From: Petrosia ficiformis
Taxonomy: Eukaryota; Porifera; Demospongiae; Haplosclerida; Petrosiidae
Direction of reading: 5' to 3'
Assembly (NCBI GenBank): GCA_947044365.1
Contig: OX345652.1
Span: forward strand, 1,581,001-1,645,000
DNA length: 64,000 nucleotides
Below the pieces are notes generated by a model, which made no database searches, had not been told where the DNA came from, and worked only from the letters and a program-made list of their open reading frames with translations. The translations under genes were made by a program, and so were the position numbers. Positions 12,501 through 25,300 of this stretch are shown one piece after another. Every line of letters begins with the position of its first letter. Positions within the stretch are counted from its first letter, which is position 1.

Positions 12501-12640
12501 ATGGACTCCATTCTGCAATGAGTCTGTTCCTTATCATCTATACTTTGTAAACAAACATCTCTTGATATTATGCATAAGAACATTATACAACACTTCCATC
12601 ATTGATGTTACACTGGAAAATAAACTTAATTAACTTTTAT
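9577..12640 (+). pseudogene. ZCCHC10-like zinc-knuckle gene, inactivated
   Basis: The exon at about 9577-9700 encodes [21 protein letters not shown], a CX2CX4HX4C-type knuckle in the setting typical of ZCCHC10 (RCQKCLxxGHxTYECxGKR). The reading frame then breaks. A frameshift near 9640 and an in-frame TGA interrupt the expected YRPSR continuation, which resumes as [13 protein letters not shown]. Later exons keep the lysine- then serine-rich tail of the family: about 10616-10755 (HENKKRRKGKRKHSSSSSSEDD..., ending GTGAGT), about 11651-11704 and about 11850-11951. The 11850 exon carries an extra TA that shifts its SSSSEDSNSDEE tract out of frame. The last is about 12392-12520 (SESSESDSDSSSESELSSSESS). 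Several independent lesions make this a pseudogene, unless the sequence is faulty. The first coding exon was not found. Confidence 0.7.
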
Positions 12641-13369
12641 TAATAACTACATTTTAATAATAAGTTAGTTGTGAAACGTCATAGACTAACAAGATTCGGT
12701 CAAAACTTCCAGAAAGATTCTGCAAACCTCTCGGTGTTTCATACTTACAAGACAAAGATTTCTTCTCCACATAAACACTGTGAGTGATAAGATCATTATA
12801 ATTATCATCCTGCAAGCTCGTGTTTGTATACATGTTCAAAAACCCTTTTGTAAATATTTTGCTGTATATATCTATTTAATTTTGTGTTCTTACTATATTA
12901 GACTCATGTTCAGTAATATGGCATTACTTCTTCCTTTTATGGTTTGGCAACATACATGTTTACATTCATGTATAGCCAGACTCCCACAACTGTATTAAAC
13001 CAACTCGATGAGTTTGTTGTAATTGAGGTGGTTTCAAGACCCTCTGACCAAGTTTTATCATCAATTGATCTATAAATACCTAAAAAACAGAAGGTTGCTG
13101 GTCTCAAAACCATGACAACTGCAACTGACTCAAAGAAAAGGGAGATGTTTAGTATTAGTAGTGTTTGGTGATACTGAAAATTAAGTTTTGCGATTATTGC
13201 CTAAAGGTGACTTGCAAATATTGCAACTACTCATTGATAATGTTGATAGCGGAAATAGACTCTTTTTTTTTTTTAAATGACAATTCTGATCCTTAATTGT
13301 TTTGCGATCATATGGCTCAAGATTAGTGTTTTTCAACTAAATAACATTTTTTGTCTGATTATCTATTTT

Positions 13370-13560
13370 TTTCCAGTAGGACAACATTTTCCCATTGCAA
13401 AAATACTGGCATTCTTTAGGGCTCAGTCAATTAATGAACGTAGCGTGTTATAGAACCATGTAGCTTAGGTAGACATTGCTGTCTGAAATGTATTCCTAAT
13501 GTTCTGCCAGTACCTTTATTGCTGCAAAAACGGTTAGGTTGTTTCAACTGTTATCTCAGT
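13370..13560. mobile_element. Diverged relic of the ATCCCTATGATTGCTTT MITE family
   Basis: GGGCTCAGTCAATTAATGAACG and the following TATTCCTAATGTTCTGC match, with many changes, the conserved core seen in the better copies at 29587-29921 and 52066-52400. The ends are not preserved. Confidence 0.5.
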
Positions 13561-13621
13561 TACATGTCAGTTTAATAATGATTAATCATAATTATAATTA
13601 TGTTGTATGCCATTCACACCA

Positions 13622-14260
13622 TTATTGGTGAACTAAGGTATTGAAGAGTTGAAATGCTTTTGTTCATAATGCCTAAATAAATTCACAGTAGAGGATGACT
13701 GATATGATGCCTGACAGCTTTGAAAACAGGATTCCAATTAATCACATATGATGTTAAATGATATAACATCCAATTTAATTCCTTCAAGGTGGTGCGCTCT
13801 AGCTTGTTAATAATATTCATAACTTTCTATATCGTGTATTATAAAAGAGTACTGCAGCTACATACAAGATAATGTTTCCTTTAAACAATTGTTGGGAAGT
13901 GCTTCTTTCAGCTAAAGTTATGCATCTATGCAAGCCAAATTACAAAGAGCTTCAGTATATTGGATCACATTCTTCTGAAACTAGCTGAACTAAGGTGTTG
14001 AGGAGTTGGAATACTTTTGTTCACAATAAATTTATAGTGGAGGATGATTGATATAATATCCAATAACTTTGAAAACAAAATTCCAGAGTAATCACAGTTT
14101 ACACATCAGTACTTCTCCCACTATAACTTGCAATTCAATTCCTTTACTCTAGCTTGTTAATAATATTCATAACTTACTACATCATGCAGTATACATTTAA
14201 AAAAAAACAAATTGCAGCTACACACAAGATCACTTTTCCTTCAAGCTTGTATGTGGATGC
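13622..14260. repeat. Imperfect tandem duplication, about 360-bp unit
   Basis: The segments 13622-13890 and 13984-14250 are similar throughout. Both begin with GAACTAAGGT-TTGA-GAGTTG, contain GAGGATGA-TGATAT, then TTAATAATATTCATAACTT, and end with GCAGCTACA-ACAAGAT. Divergence is substantial, so the duplication is old. No gene was recognised in it. Confidence 0.7.
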
Positions 14261-14649
14261 ACTGCAAAAAAATAGTTAAAATAACTAGGTTAGTACAGTT
14301 GTAAGGATTCAACAATTAGTTGGTTGTTAGGAATACATACATCTTATACCACAGATACTTTGTACAAATTATATTAAATTATACTTGAATCACTATAATT
14401 TTAGGGTGCTGTCTACTCATATTTCATGTCAAAGTATAGTTTATACTGAAGTACATGTAATTGCATCTGGCTATTGAAATGTTTTGATAACCTGCAAACA
14501 CATAATTTAATATATATCTCTTGGTGCACATTATGTCATAGTAACATACGTGCATGTAGCCATGGCCACAACATCTTCTATGATAATTGACAAACTAATT
14601 TGAAACTCATGATATTCCAATTGCAACTGTACTAACCCAATAAAATGTT

Positions 14650-15056
14650 ATTTAACGATTTATTTTTTGCAGTGTGTGTATGTATATAAATACATGTTCA
14701 ATAACCCATTTGTAATGTTTTGCTGCATCTTAATTTGGTGTTCTTACTGTATTAGACTCATGCTAAGTATTACCTCTCAATTTTATGGTGCAGCAACTTA
14801 CATGTTTGCTCTATTGTATAGCCAACCCCTGCAACCAACTCAAAGAGTGTGTTGTGATGGAGGGGATTTCGAGCCTGTCCAACTACAAGCAGCTTTTTTC
14901 TTGCTTGTCTGCAGAGTTCAAGCTTGCATTCCATGCCCATTAATTGACCAAGCCAACTGGAATGATGCCACTTCCTTAACTAGTATATAACATGTACATG
15001 TATGTGACACAAACAAATATATAGTTTGAACCTGTGGAAAGCAATCATAGGGATGA
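14650..15056. mobile_element. MITE of the ATCCCTATGATTGCTTT family, diverged copy
   Basis: The right end AAAGCAATCATAGGGATG (about 15039-15056) and the core CCCATTAATTGACCAAGCC (about 14937-14955) place this in the same family as the full copy at 54915-55330. An open frame of 107 codons at 14667-14990 is only an accident of the repeat. Confidence 0.6.
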
Positions 15057-15420
15057 CCTGATGACTTTCTCATGTCCGCAACTCAATATCGTATTGTAGT
15101 TACTTGTTTTTTTATATTTCTTACTTTTTAACAGTTCTTATATAAATATGTTTTGGTAATGTATTTCAGCTACAACATGTATCAATTCCAGCAGGTTCAT
15201 CCTTCTAGTCTTGTTATAGCTCGAGCCCGCCTTTTTTGACATTTCACACCCATTAATTTACCAAGTCTCCCAGAATGATGCAACTGGTTTTAAGCTTTCT
15301 ATCATGATGGTCATATAGCCAGTACATGTATTTTAGTACACCTAGTCTCATTGACCAGCCTCTTCACAGAGCATACTTACCTAGCAGGTTTTTTTTAGTA
15401 ATAACCTGGTTATATTATAT

Positions 15421-15424
15421 ATAC

Positions 15425-15473
<49 letters not shown>

Positions 15474-15614
15474 TATATATATATGCATATAAGACCCTTG
15501 TTTTGTGTCCTCAGATGTGATATAGCCCCGGCAGGCTTGGGCTATATCACATCCTCGGACACAAACTCAAGTCGTATATTTTGTATATAGGACCTATTAG
15601 CATACTATATATAT

Positions 15615-15658
<44 letters not shown>

Positions 15659-15660
15659 TA
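15421..15660. repeat. (TA)n tracts flanking a palindromic foldback element
   Basis: Two long (TA)n runs (about 15426-15480 and 15616-15657) bracket a hairpin. The arms at 15503-15528 and 15539-15564 (TTGTGTCCTCAGATGTGA... and its near-perfect complement) are separated by about 10 bp. Related palindromes, also beside (TA)n, lie at 30898-31025 and 55511-55662, so this is a small TA-targeting repeat family. Confidence 0.8.
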
Positions 15661-16909
15661 CACACAAATACCACATACATGTAGCTATCAATAGTCAAAA
15701 TATGTAACTTAATTTTCGAAAAGGGACACTTTCCCGCAAAATAATTTCGATCAAGCACTTAGAGTACGGTATATGTATTCAGACAGATTGCATTCGGATA
15801 CTGGATATCAACTTTCACATTAAAACAGTCAGCGTTGTTCACTCATTAATAGACTCTCTGACGTATCTTATATAGATAGCAAATGTTCCAAGTAGTTGCA
15901 AATATATTTATTGGCTCAAGCATTCTATCTTGCGTAATTTTCGGACTCATCAGCAAACGGACAGGTGTCATGCAAAATCGTTCAGAAGGAAAATTTCCTT
16001 TGGCAAAGAAGATATACCATCAGACTGGGAACTCAGAATCTCTGGTTCTTGTACTACAATAATTACTACATAAGTTAGTGTAACCCGCTTCACACAGACA
16101 GTTAGCAAAATAATGTGTGTCAATGGGTGTGGCTACGAAATTTCGTCCAGATTTAAATAGTGCGTCGGGGTATTTATTGGTTACTAGTGTACAATAATCG
16201 AGTTCAGAAAAAAAAAAACAACCAAACTCCAGTAACATATCTAATAAACATATATAATTATGTATATATAATCAAATCCAGCTGAAAATACCAAAAACTT
16301 TCCACCTGAGAAATGAAAATGTACTGGTACTATGAATGTATAATAAAATTTAATAACATACAATCATGTAAGTGCAATTGCTTACAGTAATAATATTGCT
16401 TCAAACAGGACTTGATCAAAAGTTTAATGCTTAACTACTTCCACAAAATGGTAAATAATACTCTAAACTCGTACTAACATGCAAAGCATGAATTATTAAT
16501 AATTTTACAATACAAGTATAACAGAGGAATATGTTTCTACATGATAATTTCAAACCAGAAAGCAAAAGTAGATGAACTTTGCATTAATGCCCACTCCTAT
16601 ATGATTGTGGGCATTAATATTATATTATTATATTACACAACAGCAGCTATACAACTGTTACAGTTATCAAACCAAATGTATTTGGAAATTTTCCAACATG
16701 TTATTTTTTCTTTTCATTCGAAGTCTGTTGGTACCACAATCATGATTGTAGCTAAGGCTATTTGATTGGTAACATACACATAACAAAAGTACCATAACCC
16801 TCCACTTTGTGGTGAGGGTTACTAATAAACTCACACACAAAGACACAAGGTATTTAGACTGTTTTACATTTAGTTTTAGTAGTTCTAGTTACTGTGTAAC
16901 ACACAATAC
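15661..16909. other. No gene recognised
   Basis: AT-rich sequence with only short open frames and no family motif. At about 16020-16240 the reverse strand has a 72-codon frame without recognisable features. GTTCAAGCATT-type and TATATAAT-rich stretches look like unique or decayed sequence. Confidence 0.4.
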
Positions 16910-17975
16910 AGCAGACATATACATGTACCTGGTTCATCCTGTGTTTTAGATTTAGTTCCATTTACTGTATAAAAAAAAAAGGGCGATTAAAAATCACATT
17001 CTATAGATCATAATTCATTTTGTAGTTGGGTTTGGGTAGGTTTAGGGTGTGGTGTACATACCACAGGACCAAAGGTCACATACATGTACCTGGTTCATCC
17101 TGTGTTTTAGATTTAGCTTTAGCAGTTCCATTTACTGTAAAAAAAAAAGGCCATAATTCATTTTGTAGTTGGGTTTGGGTAGGTTTAGGGTGTGGTGTAC
17201 ATACCACAGGACCAAAGGTCACATACATGTACCTGGTTCATCCTGTGTTTTAGATTTAGCTTTAGCAGTTCCATTTACTGTATAAAAAAAAGGCCATAAT
17301 TTATTTTGTGGTTGGGTTTGGGTAGGTTTAGGGTGTGGTGTACATACCACAGGACCAAAGGTCACATACATGTACCTGGTTCATCCTGTGTTTTAGATTT
17401 AGCTTTAGCAGTTCCATTTACTGTATAAAAAAAAGGCCATAATTTATTTTGTGGTTGGGTTTGGGTAGGTTTAGGGTGTGGTGTACATACCACAGGACCA
17501 AAGGTCACATACATGTACCTGGTTCATCCTGTGTTTTAGATTTAGCTTTAGCAGTTCCATTTACTGTATAAAAAAAGGCCATAATTTATTTTGTGGTTGG
17601 GTTTGGGTAGGTTTAGGGTGTGGTGTACATACCACAGGACCAAAGGTCACATACATGTACCTGGTTCATCCTGTGTTTTAGATTTAGCTTTAGCAGTTCC
17701 ATTTACTGTATAAAAAAAAGGCCATAATTTATTTTGTGGTTGGGTTTGGGTAGGTTTAGGGTGTGGTGTACATAACACAGGACCAAAGGTCACATACATG
17801 TACCTGGTTCATCCTGTGTTTTAGATTTAGCTTTAGCAGTTCCATTAAAAAAAAAGGCCATAATTCATTTTGTGGTTGGGTTTGGGTAGGTTTAGGGTGT
17901 GGTGTACATACCACAGGACCAAAGGTCACATACATGTACCTGATTCATCCTGTGTTTTAGATTTAGCTTTAACAT
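16910..17975. repeat. Satellite array, about eight copies of a 143-bp unit
   Basis: CATGTACCTGGTTCATCC recurs at about 16922, 17083, 17226, 17369, 17512, 17654, 17797 and 17933. The spacings are 161, 143, 143, 143, 142, 143 and 136 bp. Units are nearly identical; they differ chiefly in the length of the oligo-A run before GGCCATAATT. Each unit contains GGGTTTGGGTAGGTTTAGGG, a G-rich run resembling degenerate telomeric repeats, and TACATACCACAGGACC. Frames of 65-75 codons recur because the unit lacks stops in one frame; they have no known domain and are probably not genes. Confidence 0.95.
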
Positions 17976-18984
17976 GAGCATTGTAGCATGACTCATGTAA
18001 CACTTTTGCTTGCCCTATGATATTTGAATTTTCTGTGTATATACTACTACTATAAACATATTTATACTGTGTGCAAAAAGACATTCTATACAAGTACATG
18101 TATTCCCATTTAGGTTAAAAAGGGTTAATTAAATATACATGTAGACTTCTTTGCATAATTTAGCATATCAAGTTTGAGCGTCTCTATACTAAAACTCTGA
18201 AACCTTTTATATTCACCTCAGAAGTACAGAAAAAAGTTAAAAAAAACCCCCTAGCATTTTAGCAACCCATTCACACAATATACATGTAACTCATTTACAC
18301 ACATATTCAACACACATGTAATAATTGGTTCAAGCATTTCGCTTATCTTTCCTCGCTTTGACCTCTTTTTGCATGTGTTTTACAAAAGATATCACGTGAC
18401 CGAATATTGATCATTGTCCATAAATGCATCATATCTTTTCCTGTAACACGTTTTGTTTTGGAAACTGTACAGTAAAGGCTATTCACTCTACTCAACCCAT
18501 AGTCTACATTGCTAAATACAAAACAGGTATGATTTTTTTTTGGTAGAAATAAATTGTCCGATAATAGATTTGTCTGCCCTTGACTATTGTCCTCTATATT
18601 AGGAACATAAAGTAAATGTTTGTATCAGATAATCTGCTTCTACATCACTTCTGTATAGTAATAACTTGACATATAGTGGAGCTTACATAATTAAGGTGTG
18701 GTTAGTGGGTGTGGTTGTAACTTGCTTGATTAATTAGGGAAAACACTTCACCACCCAGTGACCAAGTCATGTACATGTACAATAAATTATAGGGGACTAA
18801 TGTACAGGTTTTAACCATGCACACCTGTTAACTGCCAGAGATTAACAGTATAGTCTACGTTGTGTGGAAATAACTAATTTTGGGGGGTACATCTACATGC
18901 TTTCCTAATACACTCATTTCAGAATAATTATTATAAACATAAACAAATACGAAACACAAAATTTAAATATACTGTCACATACCT
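17976..18984. other. No gene recognised
   Basis: AT-rich, with several short TACATGTA-type palindromes and no convincing exon or transposon end on either strand. Confidence 0.4.
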
Positions 18985-20760
18985 TGACATACCTTGGTCT
19001 TTTCTCTCTTGCTTTTTCCTCATCTCTTCCTTTTTCCTTTCCTTTTCTTCAGCTTTTATTCGCTTTGCAAAAAAACTGAACTATCAACAAGAATGGAAGG
19101 CCAAATATACCTTGGTCCTTTCTCTCTTGCTTTTTCCTCAACTCTTCTTCCTTTTTCATTTCCTTCTCTTCTATTGCCTTTAAGTTCTCGTTACTTGTCA
19201 AGATTTTACCTGATTTTTTTAGGGTATATCAGGAATCTTGATTTCAGGACCCTTTTGCAAAATTTTTGAGAGAACTGTGTTCTTAGGAAGAGAAACAGAC
19301 GATTGTTTCACGGGCATCCCTTGAACCGTTTCCTCAGGGTAGAAAAAGTAAGGATTAGGCTGCAATTCTTGGCCAGAATAATCTTTGTATAAGCTGGAAG
19401 ATTACAGCCATACACCATATATGGAACATATGGATATGATGTAATACTCTGACTGTGTGAATAGTACGGACGAAAAGACGGATTATCAATGGAATTATAT
19501 GTCTCAAAAGGGGGAAGGGTAGCAGTAACAGTTGTATAAGACGGAGAAGAAGAATATATCGGGCTATATAGTTGTATCCCCATGAAAGGAGAGACTATAA
19601 ATATCCTTCTTCAAACCTCCTCCGAAACCTAATTTCTTCTTCGGTAAATTTTCTTCTTCAGTAAAATTTGATTCTCTACCACTGCATCTTGCAGGACTGA
19701 CTAAGGGAATGAACTTCCGCCCAGTGCGATTAGCTAAACTGCTATCAACTGATTTCTTTGCAACATGTATAATAACATCCCTGTTTAAGATAAAAAATCC
19801 CTGTGCATCGAAATCCCGCCTGAATATTTTTTATAGTCATAGCACTTGTCCATGCTTCATTAAATAATTGGGAAAAAGGGTTACCACTTTACCTGGATTT
19901 TTTACTGATAAAACTGTGGCAAACATCCTTCCAAGAAGATTTTAAGGGGCCAAATGGTCCTTTATCCAGTGGCTGAGTTTCGTGGGATGAGTGAGGAGAG
20001 AGACAGAAAAGAATAACTTTTTCTTCTGCTGCTTTTCTTATTACAGAAGGAGTTTAGTGTGATGAATGACCGTCCAAAAGAAGAAGTAGCGGTCAGGCAG
20101 AAGGGGCATGTGGTAAAAAATGGTGCAGAAACCATAAATCAATGTTAATCCAACCGGATTCCGACATTCCATACATGGTTCCTGGAACCTCTCCCTTGTA
20201 CATTTCTGGTTTCAAACATTTCCGGTCATACACAATAAATGGAGAGATGACAAAACCAGCTGCATTACAGCAGGCAAGTACAGTAATTTGGGTTTTGTTT
20301 CCTGTAGTAATAGCACGTGGATGTTTAGTGCCTCTGGGAACAATTGCCTTTGTTGGGTTAGGATCAAGAGGCATACTGGTTTCATCACAATTAAATATCT
20401 GTGATGGTCTAGACAACAAGTCATTTTCTACAATAGTCTGCTCAAGTAAGTCAAAGTAACTACTTAAAATTTCTGAATTACAAGATGAAACTCGAACATA
20501 AGAAAGCTGCTCTGCGACTCGAATAGATATTTCTGGATGTCACTTTTTAAAACCCTCCCCTCCCACCAACCACTTGTGACCATCACATTTCGGCCCTTTT
20601 CATCAAGTACACCCTGGACTAATGAAATTACATCCTTTCTAGTACGAGGAAATCCAAAAGCCACACCCATATATAAATTGAGTAGTTGTTTCGTCGCAGA
20701 ACGCAAGAAAAGTTTTAGTTACAGTCGATTGCAGTTGCGTTTGAACATTGCGGATTGCGT
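18985..20760 (-). mobile_element. Decayed pogo/Tigger-type DNA transposon (DDE_1 transposase remnant)
   Basis: On the minus strand, 20710-20093 encodes parts of a transposase. RTRKDVISLVQGVLDEKGR and GWWEG come from the N-terminal DNA-binding half. FNCDETSMPLDP (first catalytic Asp), GTKHPRAITTGNKTQITVL and GEVPGTMYGMSESGWI belong to the DDE_1 core. Below 20093 the frame continues with stop codons: LLLLLDGHSSH (second Asp), then TQPLDKGPFGPLK. The acidic FTEEE...RRFEEGY tail and a long lysine/glutamate-rich C-terminus follow, reaching about 18985. It has at least one frameshift near 20545 and several stops, so it is dead. Terminal repeats were not securely identified. Confidence 0.85.
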
Positions 20761-20802
20761 GCACGCAAACTGCAATGTTCAAACGCAACTGCAATCGACT
20801 GT
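20721..20802. repeat. 31-bp perfect hairpin
   Basis: The arms 20721-20751 and 20772-20802 are exact reverse complements (ACAGTCGATTGCAGTTGCG...) around a 20-bp loop. It sits at the 5' edge of the dead pogo-like transposon and could be a foldback insertion or paired transposon termini. Confidence 0.85.
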
Positions 20803-22325
20803 ACATATAGTTATAGCGTAGAATAATAGTGAATACAGTCTATGTGTAACCTTTAATTTCCAGAGGAGAACCAGAGAAGGAACGATTTTGCATCATACTC
20901 GTCCGTTCCGTCATGCGCCCAAAATTATAGAAAACTCGATTATAGCAAAAGATAAGAAACAGGTTATAAGCTAAAAGTACCAGATGTTTGTGAAGGTTCT
21001 TATCTGAAGTTACTTCTGAAGTGTGGGGTTGGAAAATGATAAGTTAATTTATGTGAAAGAAGCGTCCGAATACTATCTGTCCGATTACATGTAGTCTACT
21101 CTACTTTCAATCATTCGTGATTCCACCATTTTGTTCAGGAATTCAATGAAATTTGGTATCCAGGAAGAGCTATTACCATACTCTTTCTAATTTTTAGAAC
21201 AATGAAAAATATTTATTGTCCAGAGTCAAAGCTGTAAGTAGGTCTCTATCCTTATGTATGCCATTGAGTGTCCCTGTCATTCTAAAACCTGTTGGTAGAG
21301 GAAGTAAAATACCTTGAGCCATTAAATGTGGACCAGATTTAATTGATAGACTCTTTGAACTTATAAAGGGCTATTTGTATGCTTTAATGTGAATACAATT
21401 TTTTGTTTATGTATGTATTATATAATAATGTTCAAATAAATTACAACGAAATATTACCTGATTCAGTATGTTCACTGGGATTAAAGAGAACAAAATAATT
21501 ATATAATTATTCGAACAATTAGAGCATTCAGAAAATTAGTGTTACACTTCTTAGATACCACATTTCATTAATTTTCTGTACAAAAAAAGACAATGACAAG
21601 CAAAAAAACATTTGATCAAAGTTATATTTTACAAAGGTCTCCCTTTCGAAAAATCGGGTCACATATTAGCACAATAGTTGATTATCATGATTACCTCCCA
21701 GCACTACTATGAGTGATATAAGGATCATTGAGCAGATACTTTCTCATCACTCTGAAACCCCATAAACTAGTTTTTGCTTGTTTCTTCCTCCCTTTTATTT
21801 TAAGCGATATTTCATATTTTTTTGAAAACTGATTTGATTGCACCTTCGCTCATGATCAAACACAATAGTTGACCAAGCCCCCTGGAATAATCTAACTATT
21901 AACTACATATACAACTCTCATATAACAAACATTGGTTCTGTGGAAATGAGATGTCCCTTTTGGTTATAAAATATAGTATAGAACATTGAGCACAATGCTC
22001 ACAATAGTCCCATCTCTATAATATAGTTTTCAGAAAATGTAGTTATTGATCCAAAGGGCCATCCATAACACTAGTAATTCACAATACCCATGTTGATATG
22101 TAGTTGTTATGTGTTACTGTTTACTGAATATACAGTTGTTATACATTGTATTAAGTATAGTTAAGGAGTTATTCCATTATGTGGGGTTTATCAATGAGTT
22201 CACGTGGTTTTAGATACATGAGGAAGAATCTTCTCAAGACAATTATAGGGAAATGTTTTCATAACATGCAATTGTTTCTCCACAAAGCTAGTTATATCTG
22301 TTTGTTTTTCACCAGGCACTCAATA

Positions 22326-25300
22326 ATGTCTGATTTTGAATGTTTGAAAGCATTTCAAGACGGCCAGAAAGAAGAAGCTGTTAGGCTGTTATCTTTAGCA
22401 GTAGATCTTCATAACCTAACAGACAGTACTGGCAGAACAGTCCTTCATTTAGCATGTTATCATGGATGGACTGAGATAGTAATGAAGCTCATTAATGAGT
22501 ATCACTTTGATCCAACTTGTAAGGATATAGCAGGCAACACTCTTTTACATACAGCTTGTAAGCATAGAGATATGAAGTTGGTTCGGTACCTGATTAGTGA
22601 ATGTCGATGTGATCTGATGTTTAAGAACTACAAGGGTAACACTTCATTACATATGCTTAAGAACTACAAAGGTAACACTTCATTACATATTGCTTGTAGG
22701 TATGGAGATATAGAGATGGTTCGGTATCTGAGCAGTGAATGTGAACCAATGAGTATGAATAACAAGGGCAATACTCCACTACATAAGGCTTGTAAATATG
22801 GAGATATACAGATGGTTCAGTTCCTGATCGAAGAATGTAAGTGTGATTCGATGTGTGCAAACAATGTGGGCAATACTCCATTACACATGGCTTGCTTTCA
22901 AAAAGGAAATCTAAATATCATCCAGTACCTCATTAGTAAGCATCAATGTGATCCGAAGAGTAAGAGCAAGTTTGGCAATACTCCACTACATGAGGCCTGT
23001 AGATATGGAGATATACAGATGGTTCAGTTCCTGATCGAAGAATGTAAGTGTGATTCGATGTGTGCAAACAATGTAGGCAATACTCCATTACACATGGCTT
23101 GCTTTCAAAAAGGAAATCTAAATATCATCCAGTACCTCGTTAGTAAGCATCAATGTGATCCGAAGAGTAAGAGCAGGTTTGGCAGTACTCCTCTACATGA
23201 GGCTTGTAGACATGGAGATACACAGATGGTTAAATACCTGATAAAGGAATGTCACTGTGATCCCAACAGTATAGAACGCGAGGGTAGTATTTTTCTATAT
23301 CACGCTTTTAGAAAGGAAGATATGCAAATGGTTAAGTGCCTGATAGAGGAATGTCACTGTGATCCGAAGAGTAAGAACAATCAAGGCAGTACTCCTTTAC
23401 ATGAAGCTTGTAAAAAGGGTGATAAACAGTTGGTTAAGTACCTGATAAAGGAATGTCACTGTGATCCAATGAGTAGGGACAGAAATGGTAACACTCCGTT
23501 GCATAACTTATGTAAATATTCAAATTGTATTCCTGCTATTGAATATTTTCTCTCTACTGGAAAAATTGATCCACTATGTAGAAATAACTCGGGTGACACT
23601 CCATTGATGTTATTGGACGGAGAGACCAGAAAAAAAGTGAATGATGTGTTTGCTAAGTTTGGTAGCATCAAGGTCTCTCATCCAGTTAACTCCTACGTCA
23701 ATGTAGTTCTATTCGGAAATCCTGGAGCAGGTAAGAGTACATTAGCTCAGGTCATCATTCAAAGAGCCAGTGGTGTGTTTGCTTCAGTACTTGGTCTGTT
23801 TCAGTATGTAAAGGGAGTGGAGCTTTGTACAGCTGGCATAATTCCTAGTAAACTAGAACACAGAGAATTAGGAAATGTTATCCTACATGATTCGGCAGGT
23901 CAACCAGAATACTACTCCAGTCACATTGCAGTCCTCGAGAATCTACTACACAGTTCCGCAGCTGTTTTCATTATTGTAGTTAATTTAGCTGCGAAAGAAG
24001 TATACAATCAACTCTATCATTGGCTGACTATTGTTGAGAACGAATGTAAAAAAGCATTAGATCAGTGTCATGTGGTTACAGTAGTCAGTCATATTGATGA
24101 AGTTGACCAGAGGTATCTGCCAAATATCTGCAGAGCGTTAGCAGATATTTTGTCATCACGACTTTCTCAACAGAATATTGTGAACTGCGGTTTGGTACAT
24201 CTTGATTGTCGTAAGCTTGTTGGTGGTGAGCTTTGGTTATTCACAACAACCTTATCCAGTGCATGTCAATCTATTCGTAGTACTAACACAAGAGAAATGA
24301 GTCTATATTGTCACATGTTGTACGCTTTACTTGAAGAGAAGAACAAGAGTGTCTACACACTAGACCAGTTAATGGCTATCTTGAGGCGATCAGATGAATA
24401 TTGCCTACCACAAGATGTTGAAGAGATATCAGAGTTACTTTCCTCTCTTCATACAACTGGTCTGATTGTGTTTCTAAAGAATTACCACACACCTGGTAAT
24501 TCATGGATAGTTGCTCGAAAGGGAGTTCTCCTTACTGAAGTAAATGGAATTTTGTTTGCTCCTGATAATTTTATAGAACATCATGACATAGCTAGTAATA
24601 CAGGGATAATTAGTTTGTCCAGTCTTTCTAAACTCTTCCCACAATATTCTTCAGATATGTTAGTTTTATTTCTTCAGTATATGGAGCTTTGTCAGGAGAT
24701 TAGTCAAGATTTCCTGACTTGTAGTAATATGAAAGTAAAAGATAAAGAATTATCAGATGTGTTGACAGAGAAGTTATTGTTCTTTCCTTCTCTTGTACGT
24801 GAAACAGAGAGACCTGACAAGATCAGTCGGACATTCTGTTTTGGGTGGTGTCTTCAATGTTCAGATCCTTATCAGTTTTTCGTTCCTCGCTTCCTCCATA
24901 TCCTTCTCCTACATCTAGCCTATCAATATACCATCCCATCAGTAGAGAGTCAACTTCATCGACGATGTACCATTTGGACAAGTGGTATTTGGTGGAAGGA
25001 CACACGTGGTGTTCAGAGTTTAGTAGAACTAGTTGATAAGAGTCAATGTGTTCTATTGTTAATGTCATGTTATGAAGGATCTGAAGAAAACATGCTTCAT
25101 CTTTGTAAACAATTAATTAGTGAAATACTTACAGTACGACATCAGCTTTGTCCCACCTTAAAGCTACAGGAATTCGTTATCGATCCCTCGTGCTTGCGCT
25201 ATCCTATTCCTAAACCCTCCACACTAACACTTTACGATATAGAACTGCTTGTATCGTGTATTAGGAGAAGAGAGTTGTGTGTCTTGGATACAAAAGGAGA

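Noticed and set aside
15326..15520. Open frames rich in Tyr-Ile (also at 30140-30440, 30712-30900, 55223-55417)
   Set aside because: They are translations of (TA)n microsatellites, with no domain or splice support.
17026..17960. Repeated 65-75-codon frames with CTYHRTKGHIHVPGSSC
   Set aside because: They recur only because the 143-bp satellite unit lacks a stop in one frame; indels in the oligo-A run break any longer frame.
22657..22881. Minus-strand frames under the ankyrin arrays (also 35178-35524, 24823-25068, 39206-39451)
   Set aside because: Antisense shadows of the ankyrin and COR coding sequence.
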